From NCBI GenBank assembly GCA_938042245.1, contig CALIRO010000037.1, positions 1 to 34,246 on the forward strand: a stretch of 34,246 nt of DNA, written 5' to 3'. Under the pieces are notes generated by a model that did no database searches, was not told where the DNA came from, and worked only from the letters and a program-made list of their open reading frames with translations. A program made the position numbers and the translations under genes. The first letter of the stretch is position 1, and each line of letters opens with the position of its first letter. The DNA comes from an uncultured Thermoguttaceae bacterium (GTDB lineage Bacteria > Planctomycetota > Planctomycetia > Pirellulales > Thermoguttaceae). Shown here piece after piece: positions 26,399-34,246 of the stretch.

Positions 26399-26422
26399 TT
26401 AGATACGTCGTTAGATACGTCG
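26399..26422. repeat. Perfect tandem 12-mer TTAGATACGTCG x2
   Basis: Two adjoining identical copies at 26399-26410 and 26411-26422, about 150 bases upstream of the peptidase start on the opposite strand. A binding-site pair or simple slippage product; function unknown. Confidence 0.7.
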
Positions 26423-26514
26423 TTTCGCCAAAATTACCGGAGACCTAGCTGATCCATCGTACCCAAAGCGGTACTGCCGGGAGAAGCTGGCTCAAAGGCA
26501 AAGCTAAGGGAGGC

Positions 26515-26625
26515 CATGCTATTTGGGAACCGGCGTGCGGCAGAACGGATCAGCGTAGGGGGCTCGACTAGGCCCCCCTCCCCCGCAACATGCTATTTGG
26601 GAACCGGCATTTGGCGGAACGGATC
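26515..26625. repeat. Duplicated 3' end of the 18-residue repeat gene
   Basis: CATGCTATTTGGGAACCGGC begins both copies (26515-26551 and 26589-26625, 74-base period). The following bases are similar, with GCGGAACGGATC-like ends. The second copy is the true gene end. The first lies beyond the stop and would encode DPFCRTPVPK and a stop, so it is a relic repeat unit. Confidence 0.8.
26557..26579 (-). terminator. Hairpin downstream of the repeat-protein gene
   Basis: AGGGGGC and GCCCCCCT pair across a TCGACTAG-type loop, 14 bases past the minus-strand stop. No clear T-tract follows on that strand. A weak terminator or 3' stabiliser. Confidence 0.4.
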
Positions 26626-27081
26626 GGTCCGCCAAAAGGGATTCGAGCCAGAGGGCTTTGGCAGGCCGCTAAACGGATCGGTTCGCCAAAGAGGATTTTG
26701 GGAACTCGGGACCGGCGTGCCTCGCAGCGGGTCGGTACGCCAATAAGGATTTTGGCTGGTCGGAACAGGGATACGTCGAAAAGGATCCATGCGCCAATAC
26801 GGGTTGTTCAACGTGGGCACTGGCAGGCCGGTAAACGGATCGGTCCGCCAAAAGGGATTGGAGGTGGTCGGCCTTGGCAGGCCGGTAAACGGATCGGTCC
26901 GCCAATGGGGGTTATCCACGGTGGGGTCGGAAGGTGGTTTGGGACTCCTTGGGAGCTGGTTGGCGCTGCAAGGCCAAACGGCGCCATCCCGAAGCTGTTG
27001 GGCATATCCTGGCGAACTAATCAGCCCAAGCATTCCCGCCAGCACAAGTCCGGCCAAAAATGTTGGTATCGTTCGAGGCAT
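26593..27081 (-). CDS. Secreted protein built of six 18-residue repeats, unknown function
   Basis: 162 residues from ATG 27081, with AGAGGAGG about ten bases upstream. MPRTIPTFLAGLVLAGMLGLISSPGYAQ is a clear signal peptide; the longer open frame upstream is unlikely to be translated. From residue 57 the protein is a tandem array with consensus NPxWRTDPFxxxPxPxxx. There are five full units (57-74, 75-92, 93-110, 111-128, 129-146) and a 16-residue last unit ending PVPK. The DNA period is 54 bases. Trp, Arg, Asp and Pro positions are nearly invariant, while three positions per unit vary. I do not recognise the family. A surface or matrix role, or peptide binding, is possible. It is divergently oriented from the oxidoreductase gene at 27.5 kb. 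Confidence 0.82.
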   Translation of the reverse strand: MPRTIPTFLAGLVLAGMLGLISSPGYAQQLRDGAVWPCSANQLPRSPKPPSDPTVDNPHWRTDPFTGLPRPTTSNPFWRTDPFTGLPVPTLNNPYWRMDPFRRIPVPTSQNPYWRTDPLRGTPVPSSQNPLWRTDPFSGLPKPSGSNPFWRTDPFRQMPVPK

Positions 27082-27487
27082 GATATGGTTCCTCCTCTGG
27101 GGGGGGCGTTGCCATCGAGAAATCACCCGCCTGGAAAAAACTTTCTTCCCCCGATCCAGGCGACAGTCGCCTCGGTAAAAGGTCCAATGTTCTCTCTTCA
27201 GGAAATTATATTCATCACCCGGATTTTGTGAAGATGCCTTCCTGGGCAATACCCCCGCCGGATGGAAATCCTCTAAGGAACCTGTCCAGCTTGGAGAAAA
27301 AACTCCGGGCAGGATTTGCTATGGTGTGCCAAACAGAGTATCCTAACGAAGAGAGTTACGGATAAGCGGTTGGGGTGTTCAAAGGAACCTCAGAAAAAGG
27401 TGCCTGATTCGAGGCCTCTAGTATGGCAAAATCATTAACGTTCTCAAAACGGAGAGTATTTCCTTTCATGATCAGGAGGCGATGCGC
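27082..27487. other. Divergent promoter region
   Basis: About 400 bases between the repeat-protein start (-) and the oxidoreductase start (+). No gene is supported and no promoter pair stands out. Confidence 0.4.
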
Positions 27488-28777
27488 ATGAGACGAAAGC
27501 AGGGTGCAATTGGTCGAAGGCAATTTTTGCGGTGGGTAGGTGCGGGAGGGTTGACCGGTTGGGCGGTGCCGTATCTGGTCCCAGGCCGGGCTTTGGGCAA
27601 AGACGGCGCCGTCTTGCCGAGCGAACGGGTGGTGCTGGGCGGCATCGGCATTGGCGGCCGGGGCAGCTATGTGCTAGGCTGTTTTCTTCGGGAGCCGGAC
27701 GTGCAATGTGTGGCCGTCTGCGATGTGCGGGCCGATCGTCGGCAGCGCGTTAAGCAGATGGTTGATTCGCATTACGGCAACCAGGATTGCGCCGAATATC
27801 GGGATTTTCGGGAGCTGTTGGCCCGGCCCGACATCGACGCCGTGCTGATTACTACCGGATCGAATTGGCATGCGCTGCTATCGATCTATTCGGCGAAGGC
27901 TGGTAAAGATGTTTATTGTGAAAAGCCTTGCACCAAAACTATCATGGAGAGCATTGCCCTGGCCGAGGTCTTCCGACGTACTGGTCGGATCTTCCAGGGC
28001 GGGATGCAGCGGCGCAATCTGCCGCATGTGCAGTTTGCCGTCCGCTTGGCTCAGGAAGGCAAGCTAGGCAAGTTGCATACTCTGTATGCTCATCCAGGCG
28101 GGTTAGGGACGGGTTCGAGCGGTTGGGCGCCGCCGGAGCCGGAACCCCCAAAAGAACAGGTCGATTGGGACATGTTCCTAGGCCCGGCTGCGTGGCGACC
28201 GTTCAATAAGGGACTGCTGAACTCCGGTTTTGAGAAGGGTGGCGGCATGGTCGGCGGCGGTTGCCTCGAATGGGGCTCCCACTGCGTGGATCTGTGCCAA
28301 TGGGCCAATCGGGCCGACGATACCGCTCCGGTGGAATACTTTCCGATCGACGACCAGGGCCATGCCCGCGCCCGCTATGCCAACGGCGTCCTGTTGGTCT
28401 TGCGGAACGACGGCTGGTTGCCGTTGGGTTCGTGTCCGGTGCGGTTTGAAGGCGACGCCGGTTGGGTGGAAACGGGCGATAGCGCTAAACTGGCTCTTAG
28501 TTCACCTGCCTTATTGGCTGGCCGGAAGATTCCGGAAATTCCCGGCTATCCGGCCACCTTCCATGTTCGCGAATTTATTAACTGTGTGAAAACTCGTTCT
28601 CAGCCGAAGGTCAACGCCCAGGTGGCCGCTCAATCGCATATTGCCTGCCATGCGGCCAACATCGCCATTTTCCTGGGCCGAACCCTTCGCTACGACCCGG
28701 TCAAAAACGAATTTATCGGCGACGAGGAGGCCAATCGGCTCCGCGGCGAGGCCATCCGAGAACCCTGGCATGTATAG
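27488..28777 (+). CDS. Tat-exported Gfo/Idh/MocA-family oxidoreductase
   Basis: NAD(P)-dependent sugar or cyclitol dehydrogenase family. 429 residues from ATG 27488, eight bases after AGGAGG; the ATG at 27482 is only two bases from that site. The N-terminus has a twin-arginine signal (GRRQFLRWVGAGG, then a hydrophobic stretch ending near GRALG). The Rossmann fold shows GGIGIGGRG, VCDVRADRR and the family block EKPCTKT, which contains the catalytic-region Lys-Pro. The second domain has EWGSHCVDLCQWA. Secreted members of this family are very numerous in planctomycetes. Substrates are mostly unknown, probably sugars or sugar acids from polysaccharides. The HEAT-repeat gene follows on the same strand after 135 bases. 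Confidence 0.93.
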   Translation: MRRKQGAIGRRQFLRWVGAGGLTGWAVPYLVPGRALGKDGAVLPSERVVLGGIGIGGRGSYVLGCFLREPDVQCVAVCDVRADRRQRVKQMVDSHYGNQDCAEYRDFRELLARPDIDAVLITTGSNWHALLSIYSAKAGKDVYCEKPCTKTIMESIALAEVFRRTGRIFQGGMQRRNLPHVQFAVRLAQEGKLGKLHTLYAHPGGLGTGSSGWAPPEPEPPKEQVDWDMFLGPAAWRPFNKGLLNSGFEKGGGMVGGGCLEWGSHCVDLCQWANRADDTAPVEYFPIDDQGHARARYANGVLLVLRNDGWLPLGSCPVRFEGDAGWVETGDSAKLALSSPALLAGRKIPEIPGYPATFHVREFINCVKTRSQPKVNAQVAAQSHIACHAANIAIFLGRTLRYDPVKNEFIGDEEANRLRGEAIREPWHV

Positions 28778-28912
28778 GCCCGGTCGGAGCCGCTGGCCGT
28801 CTGGCATCCACGTACCATGTTCTTTTTTTTCGGGTACTCTGTTGTTGATTCGGGAAAAAAATAGCAATCTCGATTAACTTTTATATACTCACCGGCAAAA
28901 GGAGGCTCTTCG

Positions 28913-31201
28913 ATGAAAAAGGACCTTAAGAATCTCAAGGGATTTTCCCTGTTGGCGAACCGAACTTTTCGGGTTGCTTTCGGCATGGGGGTTTTGGCGG
29001 CAGCGGTGGCCTTGGCGAACCGGGGGATCGGGTTGGCGTGGGCGGGCCAGCCTAGTCCAACTGATCCCGCCGCTCTCCGACAGGCCGTTCAGGAGCAGAT
29101 TGCTCTGTTGCAATCCGAAGCACCCAAGGCGCAGAAGGCGATGGCCTGTCGGCTCTTGGCCCGGTGGGCGGATAAGGATGCGGTACCGGCTCTAGCACCG
29201 CTTTTGACCGATCCGGAGCTTGCCTCCTGGGCGCGGATTGCCCTGGAGGTCATTCCGGGGCCGGAGGCCAGTGCGGCTTTACGGCAGGCGATGGATCGGC
29301 TGGAAGGTCGGCTTCTGATCGGAGTGATCAATTCCCTTGCGGTTCGTCGGGACAAAGAGGCGGTCGGCAAGTTGCAGCTGCGTCTGCAGGATTCGGATGC
29401 CGAGGTGGCCGCCGCCGCTGCGGTGGCTCTTGGCCGAATCGGCACTCCAGAGGCCCAGGCCGGCTTGCTGGCCGCCCTAAAAACCGAATCTCGTCTGCCG
29501 GTCCGGGACGCCATGGCCGAGGCTCTCTCCCTGATTGCCGAAGGCCTTCTCCTGGAAGGCCGGGCCAAAGAGGCTGCGGGAATTTACGACACTCTCCGGC
29601 AGCTCGAATTGTCGAAACCTCGCCGGTGGGAGGCAATGCGGGGCGCCATCTTAGCCCGGGGCCAACAAGCCGGCCTACCCCTGTTGCAGCAACTCTTGCA
29701 GTCCAACGATTCGGATGAGTTTGCCCTGGCTTTGCAGACGGCCAGGGAATTGGGCGGCACTGGCGTTGCCAAGCTGCTAGTGGAACAGTTGGCCAAATAT
29801 CAGTCGGCAGCCCCGCCGCCCAAACCCCTGCTTACCATCCAGAAGGCCCGGTACGGCAAAGGGGACCGATGGGTGGATGTAACCGACCGGCTTTCTGCCG
29901 CCATCAGCGAGAACACGTTGAAAATCACCGCCTCCAACGAGCTGGCTGGCGATCCCGCACCCGGTATTGTCAAAGAGTTGCAGATCACCTATCACCTGGG
30001 CGACCAGACCCACCAGGTGGTGGTGCCGGAGGGCCAGACCATCCAGCTGGGCCAGGCCAGCGAGCCGGCCCATCCCCGCCTGGTCCTTTTGGTCTATGCG
30101 CTGGGCGATTTGGGCGATCCAGTAGCGCGGCAGGCGGTTTTAGAGACGGCCAAAACCGGCGCTTGGGGCGCCCGGCTTGCTGCCATCCAGGTGCTGGGCC
30201 GCGTCGGCGATGCCTCGGTCGTGCCACTGTTATGGGAGGCGGTGCTGCAGGGGGGTCAGATCGGCCAGGCCGCCTTGGAAAGCCTGGAGCAGATGCCCGG
30301 CCAACAGGTTGATCAAGCCTTGGTCTCCCAATTGGCTCAGGCAAAAGGGCCACTGCGAGCCAAACTTTTGGAGCTGGTTACCATGCGGGGCATTCAGTCG
30401 GCTTTGCCGCAGGTGCTGGCCGACCTACAAACCGAGGATCGAGCGATTCGCCTGGCCGCTCTGTCGGCTCTGGGCCGGATTGCCGGGCCAGAACACCTGC
30501 CGCTTCTGCTCCAAGCGCTCCGCAGCGCCTCTGATGCGGAAGAAACCCAGACGGCCAAAAATGCCCTGATCGACGCATGCAGTCGAATGACCGATCGGGA
30601 AGCCACCGTAGAAAAACTTTGGCAATCGGCCCAAGCGGCGCCCCGGGACAAGCAGGTGGCGTTGCTGGAGGTGGCGGCTTCGATGGGCGGCCCAAAGGCC
30701 CTTGAAGTGGTTGCCCAAGCCGCCCGCAGTCAGGACGACACGCTGCAAGATACAGCCACCCGCCTTCTGGGCGAATGGATGACGGCAGATGCCGCCCCGA
30801 TTCTCAAAGAGTTGGCCACTGCCGGGCCGACCAAATATCGCATTCGCGCCCTGCGGGCCTATCTGCGCATTGTTCGCCAATTGGATCTGCCTGTGCCGCA
30901 GCGGATGGCCTTGTGCCGGGATGCCCTTCCGCTTTGCCAGCGACCAGAGGAAAGGAAGCTGCTTTTGGAAATCCTGCGGCGGTATCCGACCGGCGAAGGG
31001 CTTCGGATAGCCGTCGGGTATTTGGCCGACCCGGCGGTGCAGGAAGAGGCGGCTGCCACGGCGGTAGCAATTGCGGAAAAAATTGCCCCCCACCAGCCCA
31101 AAGCCGTTGCCGACGCCATGACACAGATCCTCCAGGCCGGCAAACCCGACGAGGCCGTCCGCCGTGCCAAACAACTGCTCCAACAGGTCCAGAATAACTA
31201 G
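28913..31201 (+). CDS. Secreted HEAT-repeat protein
   Basis: 762 residues, ATG 28913, AAAGGAGG seven bases upstream. An N-terminal segment (FRVAFGMGVLAAAVALA ... AWAG) is a signal peptide with a long n-region. The body is an array of HEAT / PBS-lyase-type helical units, with repeated patterns such as DAEVAAAAAVALGRIGTPEAQ, AIQVLGRVGDASVVPLLWEAV and IRLAALSALGRIAGPEHLPLL. A beta-rich insert lies near residues 305-380 (KARYGKGDRWVDVTDRLSAAI, VKELQITYHLG). It is probably a periplasmic scaffold. No catalytic motif was seen. Function together with the upstream oxidoreductase is possible but not shown. Confidence 0.9.
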   Translation: MKKDLKNLKGFSLLANRTFRVAFGMGVLAAAVALANRGIGLAWAGQPSPTDPAALRQAVQEQIALLQSEAPKAQKAMACRLLARWADKDAVPALAPLLTDPELASWARIALEVIPGPEASAALRQAMDRLEGRLLIGVINSLAVRRDKEAVGKLQLRLQDSDAEVAAAAAVALGRIGTPEAQAGLLAALKTESRLPVRDAMAEALSLIAEGLLLEGRAKEAAGIYDTLRQLELSKPRRWEAMRGAILARGQQAGLPLLQQLLQSNDSDEFALALQTARELGGTGVAKLLVEQLAKYQSAAPPPKPLLTIQKARYGKGDRWVDVTDRLSAAISENTLKITASNELAGDPAPGIVKELQITYHLGDQTHQVVVPEGQTIQLGQASEPAHPRLVLLVYALGDLGDPVARQAVLETAKTGAWGARLAAIQVLGRVGDASVVPLLWEAVLQGGQIGQAALESLEQMPGQQVDQALVSQLAQAKGPLRAKLLELVTMRGIQSALPQVLADLQTEDRAIRLAALSALGRIAGPEHLPLLLQALRSASDAEETQTAKNALIDACSRMTDREATVEKLWQSAQAAPRDKQVALLEVAASMGGPKALEVVAQAARSQDDTLQDTATRLLGEWMTADAAPILKELATAGPTKYRIRALRAYLRIVRQLDLPVPQRMALCRDALPLCQRPEERKLLLEILRRYPTGEGLRIAVGYLADPAVQEEAAATAVAIAEKIAPHQPKAVADAMTQILQAGKPDEAVRRAKQLLQQVQNN

Positions 31202-31232
31202 AAGCTTTCGATCCTCTGGATAGACCGGTTGG

Positions 31233-31275
31233 CTGAGCGTCAGAGAGGACCTTGGCGACAGCGGCACACGCTCAG
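31233..31275 (+). promoter_or_regulatory. Inverted repeat upstream of the helicase gene
   Basis: CTGAGCGT (31233-31240) and ACGCTCAG (31268-31275) are perfect complements with a 27-base loop. They lie between the HEAT gene stop and the helicase start. Attenuator, terminator of the preceding gene, or operator are all possible. Confidence 0.35.
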
Positions 31276-31307
31276 GTAGTCCGAAGAACTTAGGGAAGGT
31301 GAAGTTC

Positions 31308-34246
31308 ATGCAGGTCAGCGATCCGATCTATTCCCTTAGGCCTGGGGATATTCTCGAAGGGGAAGTGTTTCCGGAATCCGTGCGGGTCCTGCTGATCCAG
31401 CCAATCGGCAATGCCTGGAAGATTGGTGGCCAGGGGGTACGCACCAGTCTTTACCATGAGCGGGTGCTTTGGCCGGACCAGATCCGGGCTTTGAAAATCA
31501 TCCCCGCGGAGGCTTCCTTCAATCAGAGTGCCCTGCGGTTTCGGTTGGGGATCGAGGCCGCTCGATTGGGTTTGGCCTATGAATACGATCCGTATTTCTC
31601 TCTGTCGATCGCTCGCGTGGACCCGTTACCTCACCAACTGGAGGCCGTTTACGATTACCTCTTACCGTTGCCGCGGATTCGTTTCCTGCTGGCCGACGAT
31701 GCCGGGGCCGGCAAGACCATTATGGCCGGCCTGTTGCTCAAAGAGCTTAAGCTCCGGGGGCTTGTCCGTCGAACGCTGATTGTGGTGCCGGCCAATTTGG
31801 TCTTCCAGTGGCAGCGGGAGCTTCGGGACCGCTTCCGGGAGCGTTTTGACATCATTCGGGGCGTGGACTTGAAAAATGCCTACGGGGTCAACCCCTGGGA
31901 GGATACGCCCCAGGTGATCACCTCGATGGACTGGGCGAAGCGGCAGGAGGTATTAGAGAGCCTTCAGCGCGTCGATTGGGATCTAGTCATTGTGGACGAG
32001 GCCCACCGCATGAGCGCCAGCGACCCCGAACACAAAACGGATCGGTACCAGCTGGGCGAGGTGCTTTCCCACAGGGCCCACCATTTCCTGCTTCTTACAG
32101 GAACTCCTCATAAAGGGGATCCGGTCAACTTCTGTTTGTTCTTGCAGCTTTTGGACCGGGATGTCTATGGGGATATTCGCAGCCTGGAAGAGGCTATGCG
32201 CCGGAACCACGCGCCCTTCTACCTGCGTCGCACCAAAGAGGCCCTGGTCACTTTCCCGGACCCCGAAACCCACACGGTGCGCAAGCTGTTTACCAACCGG
32301 GAGGTCCGCACGGTGCGGTTTGACCTGGACGGGGAGGAGTTCGACTTCTACGACACTCTGACCCGTTACGTGCAGGAGCAATCCATCCTGGCTGCGGCCG
32401 ACGATTCGGTTCGGGGGCGCGCCTTGGGCTTTACGATGGCCATGTATCAGCGCCGGTTCGCCTCTAGCATCCACGCCTTGCGCATGAGCCTGGAGCGGCG
32501 TCTGCAGAAGCTGCAGCGCCCTACCCAGAAAAACCAGACCCCCCTGGTGGATATCTCCCGCATGGAGGACATCGACGAGCTTCCCGACGACGAGGTCGCC
32601 CTGTTGGAGGAGGGGGTCGAAACGGCCTCTCTGCCCTCCCAACAAGAGCTGATCCGACGCGAAATCGCCGATCTACGGGTTTTGGTCCAGAAGGCCAGGC
32701 AGCTTGAGCAGCGCGGCCGATCCACCAAGCTCCAGAAGCTCCGGGAGATCCTCTTGGATCAGAACATCTTTGGCGATCCTCGGATGAAGCTCATTATCTT
32801 CACCGAGTTCAAGGAGACACTGGATTTCTTGCTGGAACAACTGCGGCAATGGGGGCTGCGCGTCACTCAGATCCACGGTGGGATGAAGATCGGCGATCGC
32901 GACAGTCCGGGCACGCGCCTTTGGGCGGAGCGGCAGTTCCGGGAGGAGGCCCAGATCCTGGTGGCCACCGAGGCCGCTGGCGAAGGCATCAACCTGCAGT
33001 TTTGCTGGCTGATGATCAATTACGACATCCCTTGGAACCCCATGCGCTTAGAGCAGCGCATTGGCCGCATCCATCGCTACGGGCAGGAGCGGGACTGCCT
33101 GATCTTCAACTTCGTGGCCGCCAACACCCGGGAGGGGCAGGTATTGGAGCGGCTCCTGGAGCGCCTGAAGGAGATCCGTAAGGAACTAGGCAGCGACCAG
33201 GTTTTCGATGTGGTGGGCGAACTGATCCCTGCCAACTATCTGGAGCGCCTCTTTCGCGACTTCTACGCAGGCCGGGTGAGCCAGCAGGCCGTCCTGGAGC
33301 GGCTGGTCACGGATCTGGATCGCGAGCGCTTCGCCCGCATCTGCCGTTCTACCCTGGAGGGCCTGGCCAAGAGGGAGCTGAATCTTTCGGCCATTCTGGG
33401 CAAAACGGCCGAGGCGAAGGAGCGTCGGCTGGTGCCCGAGGTGGTCGAGGAGTTTTTCCTACAGGCCGCACCGCTGGTGGGGTTGCCTGTTTCGGAGGGC
33501 CATCAGGGGGTCTATACCTTGGGTCGGATTCCCGCTGATTTGCTGCAGGTGGGCGAGCGGCTGGAGGCGCGCTTCGGCCCCCTGGGCCGGGAGTATCGCC
33601 GCATCAGTTTCGACAAACGCCGGTTGAGCCACGACCCCCCGCTCGAGTGGGTTACGCCAGGCCATCCCCTGTTCGAGGCGGTCCGGGAGCTCCTTTGGGA
33701 GAAAACCCAGGCGGACTTGCGGGGGGGTGCCGTCTTTTACGAGTTGGCCCGCAAAGTTCCTGCTCGCCTGGAGGTCTTGGCCGCCTCGGTGGCCGACGGA
33801 CGCGGGAACACCTTGCATCGCCGCCTCTTCGCGGTGGAGATCACTGAAAGCGGGGAGAAGCGGCTGCGCCAGCCAACGGTGTTCCTCGATTTGATCCCTC
33901 CCGATCCGCCGCCGGCGGAGAAGCCGTCGATCCCGGTGGATCCCCAGGAGCTGGAAGGGTTCCTTTTCCAAGAAGGGCTCGAGGGGTTTTTGGAGCAGGT
34001 GCGGCGGGAGCGCCTGAAGGAGCTGGAGACCATTGCCCGGCACGTGGAGCTGAGCCTGAACACCTTGATCGACCGGCAGCAACAGCAGGTGGTCGAACTC
34101 CTCCTACGCCAGCAGAGCGGCCAAGAAGTTTCTTTGGCCTTAAGCGAGGCCCAGAAGCGCTTGGACGAGTTAATCGAGCGCTTGGAGCGCCGCCGCAAGG
34201 AACTGGCTCAGGAGCGGCAGCTAGCCGTCGCTGACATCACGCGGAT
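31308..34246 (+). CDS. SNF2-type helicase, defence-associated kind (runs off the right edge)
   Basis: Open from ATG 31308 (AGGGAAGGTGA upstream) to the window end, about 979 codons without a stop. SF2 helicase motifs: Walker A GAGKT (133-137) in ADDAGAGKTIMAG, DEAH (230-233) in VIVDEAHRMS, LLTGTPHKGD for motif III, FTEFKETLD and IHGGMK in the second domain, and QRIGRIHRYGQ (near 583) as motif VI. The first 100 residues (YSLRPGDILEGEVFPE...) and the DPLPHQLEAVYDYLL lead-in match a group of large helicases I know from defence islands. These often sit beside DNA methylases and DUF499-type ATPases; some carry a C-terminal DUF3883, which would lie beyond the edge. Arg and Glu codon choice (CGC, GAG) differs from the neighbours, hinting at separate origin. 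Confidence 0.9.
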   Translation, partial: MQVSDPIYSLRPGDILEGEVFPESVRVLLIQPIGNAWKIGGQGVRTSLYHERVLWPDQIRALKIIPAEASFNQSALRFRLGIEAARLGLAYEYDPYFSLSIARVDPLPHQLEAVYDYLLPLPRIRFLLADDAGAGKTIMAGLLLKELKLRGLVRRTLIVVPANLVFQWQRELRDRFRERFDIIRGVDLKNAYGVNPWEDTPQVITSMDWAKRQEVLESLQRVDWDLVIVDEAHRMSASDPEHKTDRYQLGEVLSHRAHHFLLLTGTPHKGDPVNFCLFLQLLDRDVYGDIRSLEEAMRRNHAPFYLRRTKEALVTFPDPETHTVRKLFTNREVRTVRFDLDGEEFDFYDTLTRYVQEQSILAAADDSVRGRALGFTMAMYQRRFASSIHALRMSLERRLQKLQRPTQKNQTPLVDISRMEDIDELPDDEVALLEEGVETASLPSQQELIRREIADLRVLVQKARQLEQRGRSTKLQKLREILLDQNIFGDPRMKLIIFTEFKETLDFLLEQLRQWGLRVTQIHGGMKIGDRDSPGTRLWAERQFREEAQILVATEAAGEGINLQFCWLMINYDIPWNPMRLEQRIGRIHRYGQERDCLIFNFVAANTREGQVLERLLERLKEIRKELGSDQVFDVVGELIPANYLERLFRDFYAGRVSQQAVLERLVTDLDRERFARICRSTLEGLAKRELNLSAILGKTAEAKERRLVPEVVEEFFLQAAPLVGLPVSEGHQGVYTLGRIPADLLQVGERLEARFGPLGREYRRISFDKRRLSHDPPLEWVTPGHPLFEAVRELLWEKTQADLRGGAVFYELARKVPARLEVLAASVADGRGNTLHRRLFAVEITESGEKRLRQPTVFLDLIPPDPPPAEKPSIPVDPQELEGFLFQEGLEGFLEQVRRERLKELETIARHVELSLNTLIDRQQQQVVELLLRQQSGQEVSLALSEAQKRLDELIERLERRRKELAQERQLAVADITR

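Larger units (their letters stand above)
26250..26592. other. Intergenic region with tandem 12-mer and duplicated gene tail
   Basis: No gene is supported. It holds a perfect tandem 12-mer at 26399-26422, a G/C hairpin at 26557-26579, and a copy of the end of the repeat-protein gene at 26515-26551. Confidence 0.6.

Noticed and set aside
25614..26402. 262-codon plus-strand frame opposite the M28 peptidase
   Set aside because: The peptidase on the minus strand has a signal peptide, all metal ligands and a PEP-CTERM tail; this is its shadow.
26590..27231. 213-codon plus-strand frame opposite the 18-residue repeat gene
   Set aside because: It is periodic only because it is antisense to the repeats; the minus strand has the signal peptide and ribosome site.
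30425..31309. 294-codon minus-strand frame opposite the HEAT gene
   Set aside because: The HEAT-repeat frame on the plus strand is convincing (signal peptide, ribosome site, repeats); this is a high-GC shadow.
31983..32645. 220-codon minus-strand frame opposite the helicase
   Set aside because: Helicase motifs on the plus strand continue through the whole segment, so this is antisense noise.

Overview
The window looks like a piece of a planctomycete chromosome (Planctomycetota, Pirellulales-like). This is inferred from gene content, not from a marker gene. It has a Tat-exported Gfo/Idh/MocA oxidoreductase, large secreted TPR and HEAT proteins, two PEP-CTERM proteins (one a giant with autotransporter-type strand repeats), a bacterial deoxyhypusine-synthase homologue, and a YidC with a PDZ domain in its periplasmic part. 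Base composition is moderately GC-rich. Genes are loosely spaced, with several long intergenic stretches.

Layout: 0.3-2.7 kb yidC (-). 3.0-5.5 kb two co-directional genes, a conserved protein of unknown function followed by a deoxyhypusine-synthase-family enzyme. 5.7-6.4 kb rpsU with a promoter and leader hairpin, then a repeat-flanked hairpin and tRNA-Arg(CCU). 6.4-7.3 kb degenerate GC-rich repeats and small ORF remnants beside the tRNA. 7.4-12.7 kb a broken conserved gene overlapping by ATGA the end of a ~1590-aa PEP-CTERM strand-repeat protein (-). 12.7-14.6 kb a non-coding stretch rich in palindromes and repeats. 14.6-19.1 kb two secreted TPR proteins (+). 19.2-21.1 kb an exported alkaline phosphatase (-). 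21.1-22.5 kb a type II restriction-modification pair, BglII/BstYI-family nuclease plus MT-A70 methyltransferase (-). 22.7-23.6 kb an alpha/beta hydrolase (-). 23.7-24.2 kb intergenic repeats. 24.2-25.0 kb an MNT/HEPN toxin-antitoxin pair (-). 25.1-26.2 kb an M28 PEP-CTERM peptidase (-). 26.6-27.1 kb a secreted protein made of six 18-residue repeats (-). 27.5-31.2 kb the Gfo/Idh/MocA oxidoreductase and a HEAT-repeat protein (+). From 31.3 kb a SNF2-type helicase runs off the right edge.

The main result of reading across frames is that four accessory loci are broken by small indels: the conserved gene at 7.4-7.9 kb (twice), the giant surface protein at 12.57 kb, the nuclease at 22.2 kb, and HEPN at 24.31 kb. 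In each case the continuation in another frame is clearly the missing part of the same protein. Several breaks lie in short homopolymer runs, so sequencing error, phase variation and real decay all have to be considered.

Three defence-type modules (restriction-modification, MNT/HEPN, SNF2 helicase) lie within the right 13 kb, interleaved with ordinary secreted-protein genes. I cannot show a single new multi-gene system. The best leads are the pair built around the deoxyhypusine-synthase homologue, the PDZ-YidC, the 18-residue repeat protein, and whatever follows the helicase beyond the window.
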